Positions 26,902 to 35,371 of a stretch of 64,000 bases of DNA are shown here, in pieces. Each line of letters starts with the position of its first letter. Positions within the stretch are counted from its first letter, which is position 1. Source of the DNA: an uncultured Sphingomonas sp. (GTDB lineage Bacteria; Pseudomonadota; Alphaproteobacteria; Sphingomonadales; Sphingomonadaceae); NCBI RefSeq assembly GCF_913776855.1, contig NZ_CAJYQD010000048.1:1-64000 (forward strand), written 5' to 3'. Both the position numbers and the translations under genes were made by a program. The notes under the pieces are model-generated. The model was given only the letters and a program-made list of their open reading frames with translations. It was not told where the DNA came from and ran no database searches.

Positions 26902-28429
26902 GGGCAATTCCGGCAGGAGGGGTGAGCGCGTTGAAATAGGCACGGTTGCTCGGCAGGCTGGCGGCAAGCGTCCGCGCGCGTTGCCGCACCTGATGCAGCG
27001 CGGCGGCGGCACCGGGATCGGCGCGAAGCGGTCCAGGCGGCGGCGGCTTCATGCCCATGCCGTACAGCACATATTGATGGCTGGCCGCCGGAAACACCTC
27101 GCCCACATGGGCGAAGTCGGCCGGTGATGGCGGCTGCGTCCGCCACAGCGCCAGCTGTTCCTGTAGCGAGGCGGTCCAGCTCGCCGGGTCGCGATGCGCG
27201 CGCCAGTACGGGGTGTCGCGTTCGCTCAGCGCATAATGCAGCTTCAGGAAATCGACGATCCGGTCCCATCGATAGCGGAACAGCGCGTTGAAGCGCTGCG
27301 CGCGCAACGCCATCGCGTCGCGATCCACCGGAAACCCGTCCAGCAGCGCATCGATCGACAGTTCGATCAGCACGATGGCTGATGCTTCGAGCGGTTCGAG
27401 GAAGCCGGCGGACAGGCCGATGGCGAGGCAATTGCCCTGCCAGAACCGTTCGCGATGCGCCGACCGGAACCGCAGCTGGCGGAACGACAGGTTGTCGGAG
27501 GCAACACCCGGCGCGGTCCGCGACAGATAGCCGCGCAGGGTCGCCGCCGCCGCATCGTCGCTGAGGAAATCGGACGCATAGACACAACCGATCCCCCGCC
27601 GGCTGGGCAGGCCGATGTCCCAGATCCAGCCGGCGTCATGCGCGGTGGCATTGGTCTGCGACGCGATCGGGCTGTCGGGCGCGACCGGCACCTGCACCGC
27701 CAGCGCGCAGTCGTTGAACAGGATCGGCGTGCGATCGATCGTCCCCACGCCATAATGGCGACCGATCAGCAGCGCGGCATGGCCGGTGCAATCGAGGAAC
27801 AGCTCGCCTGCGATCCGCCCGGAATGGCGCGTGACGACGGCGGCGATATCGCCATCGTCTGCCGCCTCGACCGCTGTCACATGATCGCGAATATGCTGTA
27901 CGCCCAACCGGTTGCACGCCGTATCTCGCAACAGTTCGGCGAACTTCCCCGCGTCGAGGTGATAGCCATAATTGAGCGCCCCGGCATAGGGCGGCATCGC
28001 CGGCTGGCGCGGGGCAAGGTCTTCGGCACAGACCATCGGCTGCGCACAGACCCGCTCGGCAAAACGACCCTCGCTCCATCCCCGCAGCAGATCGGCGGCG
28101 GGTAGGTCGGCGGGCGCGGTGAAGGGGTGGTAGTAGAAATCATCGGGCGCACCGGTGCGCCATCCGTCGAAGCGCGACCCCTGTTTGAACGACGCGTCGG
28201 CGGCGCGCAGGAACGTCGCTTCGTCGATGCCGATCCGCGCGAGCGTCCCGCGCATCGTCGGCCACGTCCCCTCGCCCACACCGATCGTCGCGATGTCGGG
28301 GGATTCGACCAATGTGACCGACAAGGGTTCGGGAGCGTGCGGGTCCGCCGCCGCGGCGAGCCGGCACGCCGCCAGCCATCCGGCGGTGCCCCCGCCGACG
28401 ACCACGATCCGTCTTACCCGCTGCGTCAC
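26894..28429 (-). CDS. Halogenase-family flavoprotein with altered WxWxIP motif
   Basis: A 511-residue member of the tryptophan-halogenase family. The FAD motif GGGTAGW (12-18), Lys82 and the EPLEAS region are present. The diagnostic WxWxIP motif reads W268-I-W-D-I-G, followed by LPSRRG, so Arg-Ile-Pro is lost. This motif keeps flavin halogenases from acting as mono-oxygenases, so the protein may not halogenate or may do different flavin chemistry. It is only distantly similar to the halogenase three genes downstream, so it is not a recent duplicate. It overlaps SapC by 8 bp and is the first gene after the TBDR. Confidence 0.85.
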   Translation of the reverse strand: MTQRVRRIVVVGGGTAGWLAACRLAAAADPHAPEPLSVTLVESPDIATIGVGEGTWPTMRGTLARIGIDEATFLRAADASFKQGSRFDGWRTGAPDDFYYHPFTAPADLPAADLLRGWSEGRFAERVCAQPMVCAEDLAPRQPAMPPYAGALNYGYHLDAGKFAELLRDTACNRLGVQHIRDHVTAVEAADDGDIAAVVTRHSGRIAGELFLDCTGHAALLIGRHYGVGTIDRTPILFNDCALAVQVPVAPDSPIASQTNATAHDAGWIWDIGLPSRRGIGCVYASDFLSDDAAAATLRGYLSRTAPGVASDNLSFRQLRFRSAHRERFWQGNCLAIGLSAGFLEPLEASAIVLIELSIDALLDGFPVDRDAMALRAQRFNALFRYRWDRIVDFLKLHYALSERDTPYWRAHRDPASWTASLQEQLALWRTQPPSPADFAHVGEVFPAASHQYVLYGMGMKPPPPGPLRADPGAAAALHQVRQRARTLAASLPSNRAYFNALTPPAGIAHV

Positions 28430-28454
28430 GCGATACTGGTCCCGTCATCCGGCC

Positions 28455-28479
28455 ACCGGGCGGCACGCGGCCGCCCGGT
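28455..28479 (-). other. Stem-loop after TBDR stop codon
   Basis: ACCGGGCGGC (28455-28464) and GCCGCCCGGT (28470-28479) are perfect inverted repeats around a 5-base loop, between the TBDR stop and the first halogenase. There is no U-tract, so it is a better candidate for mRNA processing, stabilisation or partial attenuation than for full termination. Confidence 0.55.
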
Positions 28480-28493
28480 AACGCTTCGTGGCG

Positions 28494-31400
28494 TCAGAAG
28501 CTGAAGCGCACGCCGCCGGTATAGCGCGCGAAGCCCGGCTGCGCGAACGTCACGAAGTTTTCGTTGCGGCGATGCCCGCGACGCCCTTCGCCGGTCAGGT
28601 TGATCGCCTCAGCGAACAGCGTCAGCCCCTTGCGGAACTCGTAGCTGACGCTGGCATCGACCTGTCCGTACGCCTCGACATAGGTCGGGTTGGGGTTGCC
28701 CCCGGCATAGAACTTGTCGCGCCAGTTATAGGCGACACGCCCCTGCAACCCGGCCTTGTCATAGAACAGCACCGCATTCGCACTGTCGCTCAGACCCGCC
28801 AGCGCAAACTGGCCGACATTGGGGTCGAGCGCGTTGTTGAACTTCGCGTCGCCGCGCACGATCGTATAGTTCAGGATCGTGCCGAAGCCGGTGTCCCAGA
28901 AGCTGTGCTGGATCGCGAATTCGAACCCGTCGAGCGTCGCCGTCTGGTCCGAATTGAACGGCGTGCCGACGCGGAAGTCGACCAGCCCGTCCTCCGGCAG
29001 GCCCAGGATGCGCCCGGTGTAATAGCCGTTCACGTCGAGGATCGGGGCACCGGCCGCGTTACGGGCGACCTCTACGCCCTGCGTGAAGTTGCGCAGGATA
29101 TAGTCGCGGATGCGCCCGGTATCGGTCGTGCCGCCCAGTGCCGCCTGCGCCGCGCGGAAACGCGGGCCGTTGGCCGGATTGCGCAGGTCGAACGCCGAAC
29201 GCTGCACCTCCTGCGAGTTGATGAAGTTGCTGACCTTCTTGCGGAAATAGCCGGCCGACACATAGCTGGTCGGTGCGTAATACCACTCGGCCGACACATC
29301 CATGTTCTTCGACAGGAACGGCACCAGGTTCGGATTGCCCTGCAACCCGCCGCCGCCGGCGATGCCGAACTGGCGGTTCAGCGTCAGGCCACCCTGCAGG
29401 CTGTTATAGTCCGCACGGGTGATGGTGTGGCTGTACGACGCACGCAGCTTGACGTTGTTCAGCACCTCCATGTCGAAATCGACCGCCGGCAACCAGTTGT
29501 CGTAGCTGCCCTTGCTGGTCAGGAAGTCGCTCTGTGCCGAATAGACGATGTTGAACTCGCCCTGCGCGACCCATGCCGTGCCGACCGGGATCGGCGTCAG
29601 CGAAGACGAGCTGACTGTCGTCTGGTCATAGCGCACGCCCGCGATCAGGTGCGAACGACGGCCGAGCAGGTCGAACGCGTTGTTGACCTGGATAAACGGC
29701 GAGATCGTCTTCTCGGTGATGCGGCGATCGGCCTCGAACGGGGCGAGGCAGTTGCCGTCGCCGCCGCAGATGCCGAACTTCTGGTCGAGCAGGCCGACCA
29801 TCCGTTCGAAATCGAACTTGTAATAGGCCGGGATGATCCCGTCCTTCGCGCCGCTCACCCCCCGGAACTTGTCCGGCAGCGAGACGCGGGTGAACAGGTC
29901 GTCGGGCAGGTCCGCCGGGGTGCCTACGCCGCCCCAGGTATCGTTCTGGACGAAGCCATAGGCCGAGCGGACCTTGTTGTTGACATAGGAGAAGCCGAAG
30001 TCGATCGAATCGAGGAAGTCGCCGTCATGGTCGTAATGACCGCTCAGCTGCACCTGGTTGATCTCGTCGCGGAAATACGCGTTGCGGAACGAATTGCCGG
30101 TCGCGTTGATGTTCGCGGGGTTCAGCGCATCGATCCCCGGCTGCATCACGTACGAGATGACCGGCAGGTCCTTGGTGAAGTCGACGGTCTGCGATGCGAC
30201 GCCGAAGATCGCCGAGCCGACCGAGGTGCTGGAGCCGAACTGGTTCGTCGGCTTCGACTCCGCGGTTGAATGATGCGCGTCGAGCGTCACGGTGACGCCG
30301 CCGGGCGCTTCCCACTTCAGATTGCCGCCCAGCGACTTGTTCTCGCTGACATTGGCGGTCAGCGAGCCGCTGTACGACAGGTCCTTTCCGGGTCCGAAGC
30401 GTTCGGTGTAGAAGACCGGTCCGGCGGCGGGACCGTCGGTCCATTCGCTCGACGTGTCGCCGAAGTTGAACCAGATGCCGACGCTGCTGTCGCGCGCTTC
30501 CACCTTGTTGCGCGAATAGGTGAAATCGACCGTGGCGGTCAGCGATTCGACCGGACGATACTGCAACACGACCTGCCCGTTGATCCGTTCGCGGCGGATG
30601 TCGGTCAGGTTGTAGGCCGCGCTCTGCGGCACTTCGTACACGTCGGTCGGACCCGGACGGTTGATGACGTTCGGCCCTTCGGCGCCCAGCGTCCCCCAGT
30701 CGTTTTCAGTGCCGAGGAACGCATTGCCGAACCCGACCGATCCGGTATTCACGCTGGCGTTGCGCTTCTGATAGCTGCCCGACACCAGGAACCCGAACTG
30801 GTCCTCGCTGCCGAAGGTGCTGCTGAACACGCCCGACAGTTCCGGCGTGATCTGATCCTTGCCGTTCTGCGACGTGTCGATCATGCCCTTGGCCGCGACC
30901 GATCCGCGGATGCCGGGGCGGTCGAGGGGGCGCGGCGTCTTGATGTTGATCGTCGATCCGATGCCGCCCGATGGCACGGCGGCGCGGCCGGTCTTGTAGA
31001 CCTCGACGCCCGCAATCCCTTCGGACGCGATGTTGGCGAAGTCGTACGAGCGCGAAGCCGGCGCGCTGGCGCCGTCGCCCAGCGTCGAGGTCGGCAGCTG
31101 GCGTCCGTTCAGCACGACCAGGTTATATTCGGGACCGAAGCCGCGCACGGTGACGGTCGAGCCCTCGCCATTGGCGCGGTCGATCGACACGCCGGTGATG
31201 CGCTGGAGCGATTCGGCAAGGTTGGTGTCGGGGAACTTGCCGATATCCTCGGCGCTGATCGCGTCGACCACGCCCTGCGCATTGCGCTTGATGTTCAGCG
31301 CGTCGCGAAGGCTGGCGCGGATACCGGTAACGAGGATCTCGTCGCCCTCCGCCTCGGGCGCCGCAGGGGTCTGGATTTCCGAACCCCCCGGCTGGCCGAG

Positions 31401-31508
31401 CGTCGCCGCCGCGTCCTGGGCAAGGGCGGGGGCCGATACGGCGACCAGCGCGCCGGCCGATGCCCCGATCATCCAACGCGAAACGGTACGAGTGGCGTTG
31501 CCACGCAT
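28494..31508 (-). CDS. TonB-dependent outer-membrane receptor
   Basis: A 1004-residue receptor of the large 'TonB-dependent receptor, sphingomonad/Caulobacter' type. It has a signal peptide (1-30), a TonB box (DEILVTGIRASL), a plug with the family hallmark ISAEDIGKFPDTNLAESLQR (GVSIDR next), a GFGPEYNLVVLNGR segment and a beta-barrel ending in Phe. GGGGAGGA precedes the ATG. The I-S-A-E-D-I-G-K-F-P-D plug subtype is common in carbohydrate-uptake loci. It leads an operon of halogenase, SapC, cupin, halogenase and LacI with no glycosidase, so the ligand is not deducible from neighbours. Confidence 0.93.
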   Translation of the reverse strand: MRGNATRTVSRWMIGASAGALVAVSAPALAQDAAATLGQPGGSEIQTPAAPEAEGDEILVTGIRASLRDALNIKRNAQGVVDAISAEDIGKFPDTNLAESLQRITGVSIDRANGEGSTVTVRGFGPEYNLVVLNGRQLPTSTLGDGASAPASRSYDFANIASEGIAGVEVYKTGRAAVPSGGIGSTINIKTPRPLDRPGIRGSVAAKGMIDTSQNGKDQITPELSGVFSSTFGSEDQFGFLVSGSYQKRNASVNTGSVGFGNAFLGTENDWGTLGAEGPNVINRPGPTDVYEVPQSAAYNLTDIRRERINGQVVLQYRPVESLTATVDFTYSRNKVEARDSSVGIWFNFGDTSSEWTDGPAAGPVFYTERFGPGKDLSYSGSLTANVSENKSLGGNLKWEAPGGVTVTLDAHHSTAESKPTNQFGSSTSVGSAIFGVASQTVDFTKDLPVISYVMQPGIDALNPANINATGNSFRNAYFRDEINQVQLSGHYDHDGDFLDSIDFGFSYVNNKVRSAYGFVQNDTWGGVGTPADLPDDLFTRVSLPDKFRGVSGAKDGIIPAYYKFDFERMVGLLDQKFGICGGDGNCLAPFEADRRITEKTISPFIQVNNAFDLLGRRSHLIAGVRYDQTTVSSSSLTPIPVGTAWVAQGEFNIVYSAQSDFLTSKGSYDNWLPAVDFDMEVLNNVKLRASYSHTITRADYNSLQGGLTLNRQFGIAGGGGLQGNPNLVPFLSKNMDVSAEWYYAPTSYVSAGYFRKKVSNFINSQEVQRSAFDLRNPANGPRFRAAQAALGGTTDTGRIRDYILRNFTQGVEVARNAAGAPILDVNGYYTGRILGLPEDGLVDFRVGTPFNSDQTATLDGFEFAIQHSFWDTGFGTILNYTIVRGDAKFNNALDPNVGQFALAGLSDSANAVLFYDKAGLQGRVAYNWRDKFYAGGNPNPTYVEAYGQVDASVSYEFRKGLTLFAEAINLTGEGRRGHRRNENFVTFAQPGFARYTGGVRFSF

Positions 31509-31550
31509 GTCAGTCCTCCCCTTTTCGTGCGCATCATATTGTGCGTTTAT

Positions 31551-31619
31551 TGAGAACGTTCACTTTCTCAGGGGTAGGAGCAAGTCAAGCCGACCGTAAT
31601 GTTTATGTGAACATTCTCA
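31551..31619. promoter_or_regulatory. Paired LacI-type operators before the halogenase TBDR
   Basis: TGAGAACGTTCAC (31551-31563) and, in the opposite orientation, TGTGAACATTCTCA (31606-31619; reverse complement TGAGAATGTTCACA) share the core TGAGAAYGTTCAC. TGAGAAC plus GTTC is the near-palindromic half-site style of LacI regulators. The pair flanks a TTGACT hexamer (read on the minus strand, 31583-31588), so binding could loop or block the TBDR promoter. The LacI gene at the operon end is the obvious partner. Confidence 0.6.
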
Positions 31620-31802
31620 GGGAAGTGATGCCAGAAGGTCACATTGACCGCGTTGTCAGACGGTTAGCGCGTTACCGATGCCCAGGATTGCCGAACAAGT
31701 TTCGGTGTGATGCGGGGCTGCGCATTCCGGACGGCACCCGATAACCGTCGCCCGCCACCCGGCTGCACCGGGTCGCCGTCGCCATAGCGAGACGGGTGGA
31801 TG

Positions 31803-32654
31803 TCAGGCCGGGCGGTCGCCCATCCGCTCGCCTAGCCGCACGGTCCGCTCCGGGCCCCAATCGGCCGCGAAGGCGATCCGGTCGCGTTCGAACAGCATCA
31901 CGACCGTCGAACCCAGCAGGAAACGGCCCATCTCCTCCCCCTTGGCAAGGAAGATGGCGCGATCGGCATAGGTCCATTCCGACAGCTTGCCCGTGCGCTT
32001 CGCGTTGACGACGCCATGCCACGGCGTGGCGATGCTGCCGACGATGGTGGCCCCGACCAGCACCATCACGAACAGGCCGTGTTCGGCGGATTCGAACACG
32101 CACACCACCCGCTCGTTGCGTGCGAACAGGTTCGGCACGCCGCGCGCGGTGACCGGGTTCACCGAAAACAGCGCGCCCGGCACATGGATCATCCGCAGCA
32201 ACCGCCCGTCGCAGGGCATGTGCAGCCGGTGATAGTCCCTGGGCGACAGGTACAGATTGGCGAAGCTGCCATGCTGGAACCGCCCGGCCAGTTCCGCGTC
32301 GCCACCGACCAGATCGGTGGTGGTGAAGCGATGCCCCTTCGCCTGCACCATATGCTGGTCGTCGATCGCCCCCAGCTGGCTGATCGCGCCGTCGACCGGG
32401 CAGACGAAATCCGCCGCCGCGATCGGGCGGACACCGGGTTTGAGCGGGCGGGTGAAGAAGTCGTTGAACGTCGCATAGCTGGCGATGTCCGGGTTCGCCG
32501 CCTCTCCCATGTCGACAACATATTTGCCGACGAACCAGCGGATGAGCCGCGTGGTCATCGCCCCGCCCCGCGCCCCGGCGATGCGACCGGCAAGGACGGT
32601 CATCCGCTGCTTGGGCAGGACATGTTGCAGCAGCACCTTCAGGGTATCGGACAT
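31803..32654 (-). CDS. psd: Phosphatidylserine decarboxylase
   Basis: A 283-residue enzyme making phosphatidylethanolamine at the inner membrane. It is synthesised as a proenzyme and self-cleaves at LGST (residues 247-250), where Ser249 becomes the pyruvoyl cofactor; the motif is intact. Other family features are the FFTRPLKPGVRP segment, CPVDGAISQLG, and HLHMPCDG-like SPRDYHRLHMPCDG. ATG 32654 with GAGAAG upstream is preferred over an in-frame TTG six codons earlier. It is a housekeeping gene. No phosphatidylserine synthase gene is adjacent, and the next gene downstream on the strand is absent for about 290 bp. Confidence 0.95.
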   Translation of the reverse strand: MSDTLKVLLQHVLPKQRMTVLAGRIAGARGGAMTTRLIRWFVGKYVVDMGEAANPDIASYATFNDFFTRPLKPGVRPIAAADFVCPVDGAISQLGAIDDQHMVQAKGHRFTTTDLVGGDAELAGRFQHGSFANLYLSPRDYHRLHMPCDGRLLRMIHVPGALFSVNPVTARGVPNLFARNERVVCVFESAEHGLFVMVLVGATIVGSIATPWHGVVNAKRTGKLSEWTYADRAIFLAKGEEMGRFLLGSTVVMLFERDRIAFAADWGPERTVRLGERMGDRPA

Positions 32655-32722
32655 CGACTTCTCGGGCAGCAATCGGGGACAGCCCTTGTACGGGCTTTAT
32701 CGGCCGCGTCGATCCTTTGCGC

Positions 32723-33382
32723 TCAGTCCTCGCCCAGCCAGTCGCGCAGCAGCATCGTGACCTCGCCCGACCGCTCCATTGGCGACAGATGCCCGCAGTT
32801 GCGGATGACGTGGAAGCGCGCACCGGGAATGCGGGTCGCCAGCGCCTGCGCATCCTCGACCCGGCAGATACGGTCGCGGTCGCCCACCGCCACCAGCGTC
32901 GGCACCCGCACCGCGACGATGGCGGCGTCGAGGTCGGGCCGGGCGAGCAGTGCGCGCTGCTGCCGTTCGAACACCTCCGCCCCCACCCGCTCGGCCATCG
33001 CCTGCACGGGGCCGCTGATGATCGGGGTCAGCATCGGATCGGCGTGCGGCGCGGTGGCGAGCAGCCCCTGTTCGCCGACCGTCCGCGCGCGCATCTCCAT
33101 CGACGCGCGCGTCCCGAACAGGGCGACACGCGCGATCCGCTCGGGCGCCTGCCGGATCATCTCCAGCGCGACATAGCCGCCCAGGCTGACCCCGGCGACG
33201 GCGAAGCGCGGCGGTGCGTGGGCCAGCACGCGCGCCGCCATCGCCGGCAGGCTGTCGTCGACGGTGAGGTCGCCAAGTTCGGGATGCGCGATGTCGCCAA
33301 GGTCGACGACCTGCCGCGCCCAGAGCTGTCCGTCGCACCCCATGGCGGGGAGCAGGACGAGCGGGATCGAAGGCTGGATCAT
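32723..33382 (-). CDS. Alpha/beta-fold hydrolase
   Basis: A 219-residue cytoplasmic hydrolase with the nucleophile elbow GVSLGGY (Ser in the GxSxGG pattern), an acid-region VAVGDRDRICR and a C-terminal CGHLSPMERS holding the catalytic His. This is the compact lid-poor type near esterase/thioesterase or MenH-like enzymes. It lies about 70 bp before psd and 17 bp after the TerC gene, so it may be co-transcribed with them. The substrate is unknown. Confidence 0.85.
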   Translation of the reverse strand: MIQPSIPLVLLPAMGCDGQLWARQVVDLGDIAHPELGDLTVDDSLPAMAARVLAHAPPRFAVAGVSLGGYVALEMIRQAPERIARVALFGTRASMEMRARTVGEQGLLATAPHADPMLTPIISGPVQAMAERVGAEVFERQQRALLARPDLDAAIVAVRVPTLVAVGDRDRICRVEDAQALATRIPGARFHVIRNCGHLSPMERSGEVTMLLRDWLGED

Positions 33383-33398
33383 GGAAGCTCCTGCAAGG

Positions 33399-34043
33399 TC
33401 AGGCGAACAGCGTCAGCACGCCGCGCGAAGGGTCGATAAGCCCTTCGACGATCATGCGGCACGCGACGTAGAGGATGACGGCAAGGCCGATATAGGCGAC
33501 CCAGCGATAGCGTTCGATGACGCGCGCCAGCACGTTGGCGGCAACCCCCATCAGCGCGACCGACAGGATCAGCCCGACCGCAAGGATGCCGGGATGGTCG
33601 CGCGCCGCGCCCGCCACCGCCAGTACGTTGTCGAGGCTCATGCTGACATCGGCGATCGCGACGGCCCAGGCGGCGCCGGCAAAGCTGCGCGGCGCGGCCT
33701 GCGCGACCGCATCCTCGCCGGCTTCGCCGCGCAGCTCGCGCCACATCTTCCACGCGACCCACACCAGCAGCAGCCCGCCGGCAAAGACCAGTCCGGTGAC
33801 CTGCAACAGCTGCGTCACCACCAGCGCGAAGGCGACGCGCAGCAACAGCGCCGCGCCGACCCCGATCAGGATCACCTTGCGCCGCATGTCGGCGGGCAGC
33901 CCGGCGGCCAGCGCACCGACGACGATCGCATTGTCGGCGGCCAGCATCACGTCGATCAGTACCACCTGTCCGAACGCCGCCAGCGCGGACGGCGACCCGA
34001 TATTCGCGAAATCGCTGACGATCTGGTTCCAGAGGTCGTGCAT
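33399..34043 (-). CDS. TerC/YjbE-family integral membrane protein
   Basis: A 214-residue membrane protein with seven predicted helices. Two family motifs, LIDVMLAADNAIVVG and ADVSMSLDNVLAVAG, place conserved Asp-Asn pairs in helices, as in TerC and the manganese exporter Alx/MntE-like YjbE proteins. ATG 34043 is preferred because the family N-terminus follows immediately. It begins 4 bp after the CitMHS stop and so belongs to that transcription unit. A metal-ion (Mn/Ca) export role is likely from family knowledge. Whether it offsets metal carried in with metal-citrate is speculative. Confidence 0.85.
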   Translation of the reverse strand: MHDLWNQIVSDFANIGSPSALAAFGQVVLIDVMLAADNAIVVGALAAGLPADMRRKVILIGVGAALLLRVAFALVVTQLLQVTGLVFAGGLLLVWVAWKMWRELRGEAGEDAVAQAAPRSFAGAAWAVAIADVSMSLDNVLAVAGAARDHPGILAVGLILSVALMGVAANVLARVIERYRWVAYIGLAVILYVACRMIVEGLIDPSRGVLTLFA

Positions 34044-34047
34044 GGCG

Positions 34048-35349
34048 TCAGCTGACGAACGGAAAGGCAAGCACGACCATGCCGACGATCGTCATGACCG
34101 CGCAGACGATGGTCGCCGGGATCAGCGTGAAGCGCTGATGATCGGCGAGGTCGATGCCCGCCAGGCTGACGAGCAGATAGGTCGAGGGTACCAGCGGGCT
34201 GAGCAGGTGGACCGGCTGTCCCATCAACGACGCGCGGGCGATGGCGATCGGCTCGACCCCGTAATGCGATCCCGCTTCGGCAAGGATCGGCAGCATCCCG
34301 AAATAGAAGGCGTCGTTGGAGATGAAGAAGGTGAACGGCAGGCTGAGCAGCGCGGTGATCGGTGCCATGTACGGCCCGAGTGCGGGCGGGATGAAGCCGA
34401 CGACTTCCTTGCTCATCGCCTCCACCATGCCGGTGCCCGACAAGATGCCGGTGAAGATGCCGGCGGCAAAGATCAGCGACACGACCGACAGGACGTTGCC
34501 GGCGTGGGCGGCGATGCGCTCCTTCTGTTCGGCGACCTGGGGATAGTTGACGATCATCGCAATGGCGAAGGCGAGCATCATCAGCACCGACAGCGGCAGG
34601 ATGCCCAGCACCAGCCCGGCGATCAGCGCGAGCGTCAGCGCGCCGTTGAACCAGCGCAGGTGATAGCGGCGGGCTTCGGGAAACTGCGACACCGCCATGC
34701 CGGTGAAGGCGGTCGGCTCGTTCGCCTTGACGTGCCCGATGCGGCGACGCTCCTTGCGCCCGAACCAGATGGCAAGGCCGATCAGGAAGGCGAGGCCGGC
34801 GATCATGCCGGGGATCAGCGGCAGGAACAGCGTGGCCGGATCGAGCTTCAGCGCGCTGGCGGCCCGCGCGGTCGGCCCGCCCCACGGCGTCAGGTTCATC
34901 ACCCCGCTGGTGCTCATCAACAGGCAGCACAGATACAGCCGGTTCATGTCGTAGCGTTTGTAGAGCGGCAGCAGCGCGGCGATGGTGATGATGTAGGTCG
35001 TCGACCCATCGCCATCGAGGCTGACGATCGCGCACAGCACGACCGTCCCGATCAGGATCAGCAGCGGATCGCCATGCACGACCTTCAGCAGCCGGTTGAC
35101 CAGCGGGTCGAACAGCCCGGTATCGGTCATGATCGAAAAGAACAGGATCGCGAACAGCAGCATCACGCCGGTCGGCGCGAGGTTCTTGATCCCGTCGATC
35201 ATCATGTCGCCCAGGCCGCCGGCAAAACCGGCGAACAGCGCAAAGGCGGTGGGAACGGTAATCAGCGCGACCAGCGGGGTCATCCGCTTGGTCATGATGA
35301 GCGTCATGAAGGTGGCCACCATCAGGAAGCCGAGCAGCGCGAGGTTCAT
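34048..35349 (-). CDS. CitMHS-family citrate-metal:proton symporter
   Basis: A 433-residue carrier with about 12 hydrophobic segments. It begins MNLALLGFLMVATFMTLIMT, followed by KRMTPLVALI; the internal VSLDGDGSTTYIITIAALLP and the NDAFYFGMLPILAEAG segments match Bacillus CitM/CitH-type proteins more closely than the paralogue at 12.6-13.9 kb does. It follows a porin gene and a binding-protein gene and is divergent from a TctDE-like two-component system, which supports citrate or another tricarboxylate as substrate. Confidence 0.92.
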   Translation of the reverse strand: MNLALLGFLMVATFMTLIMTKRMTPLVALITVPTAFALFAGFAGGLGDMMIDGIKNLAPTGVMLLFAILFFSIMTDTGLFDPLVNRLLKVVHGDPLLILIGTVVLCAIVSLDGDGSTTYIITIAALLPLYKRYDMNRLYLCCLLMSTSGVMNLTPWGGPTARAASALKLDPATLFLPLIPGMIAGLAFLIGLAIWFGRKERRRIGHVKANEPTAFTGMAVSQFPEARRYHLRWFNGALTLALIAGLVLGILPLSVLMMLAFAIAMIVNYPQVAEQKERIAAHAGNVLSVVSLIFAAGIFTGILSGTGMVEAMSKEVVGFIPPALGPYMAPITALLSLPFTFFISNDAFYFGMLPILAEAGSHYGVEPIAIARASLMGQPVHLLSPLVPSTYLLVSLAGIDLADHQRFTLIPATIVCAVMTIVGMVVLAFPFVS

Positions 35350-35371
35350 GGGCGTAATGCTCCCTGAAAGG

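Noticed and set aside
28488..30269. A 593-codon open frame on the plus strand opposite the TBDR gene
   Set aside because: It is fully antisense to a receptor with signal peptide, plug and barrel; its translation is Arg/Val/Glu-rich with no motifs, as expected of a high-GC shadow frame.
22622..31619. Reading the halogenase cassette as a secondary-metabolite biosynthetic cluster
   Set aside because: No NRPS, PKS, RiPP precursor, prenyltransferase or efflux gene is present; the gene set matches TBDR-linked halogenase loci instead.
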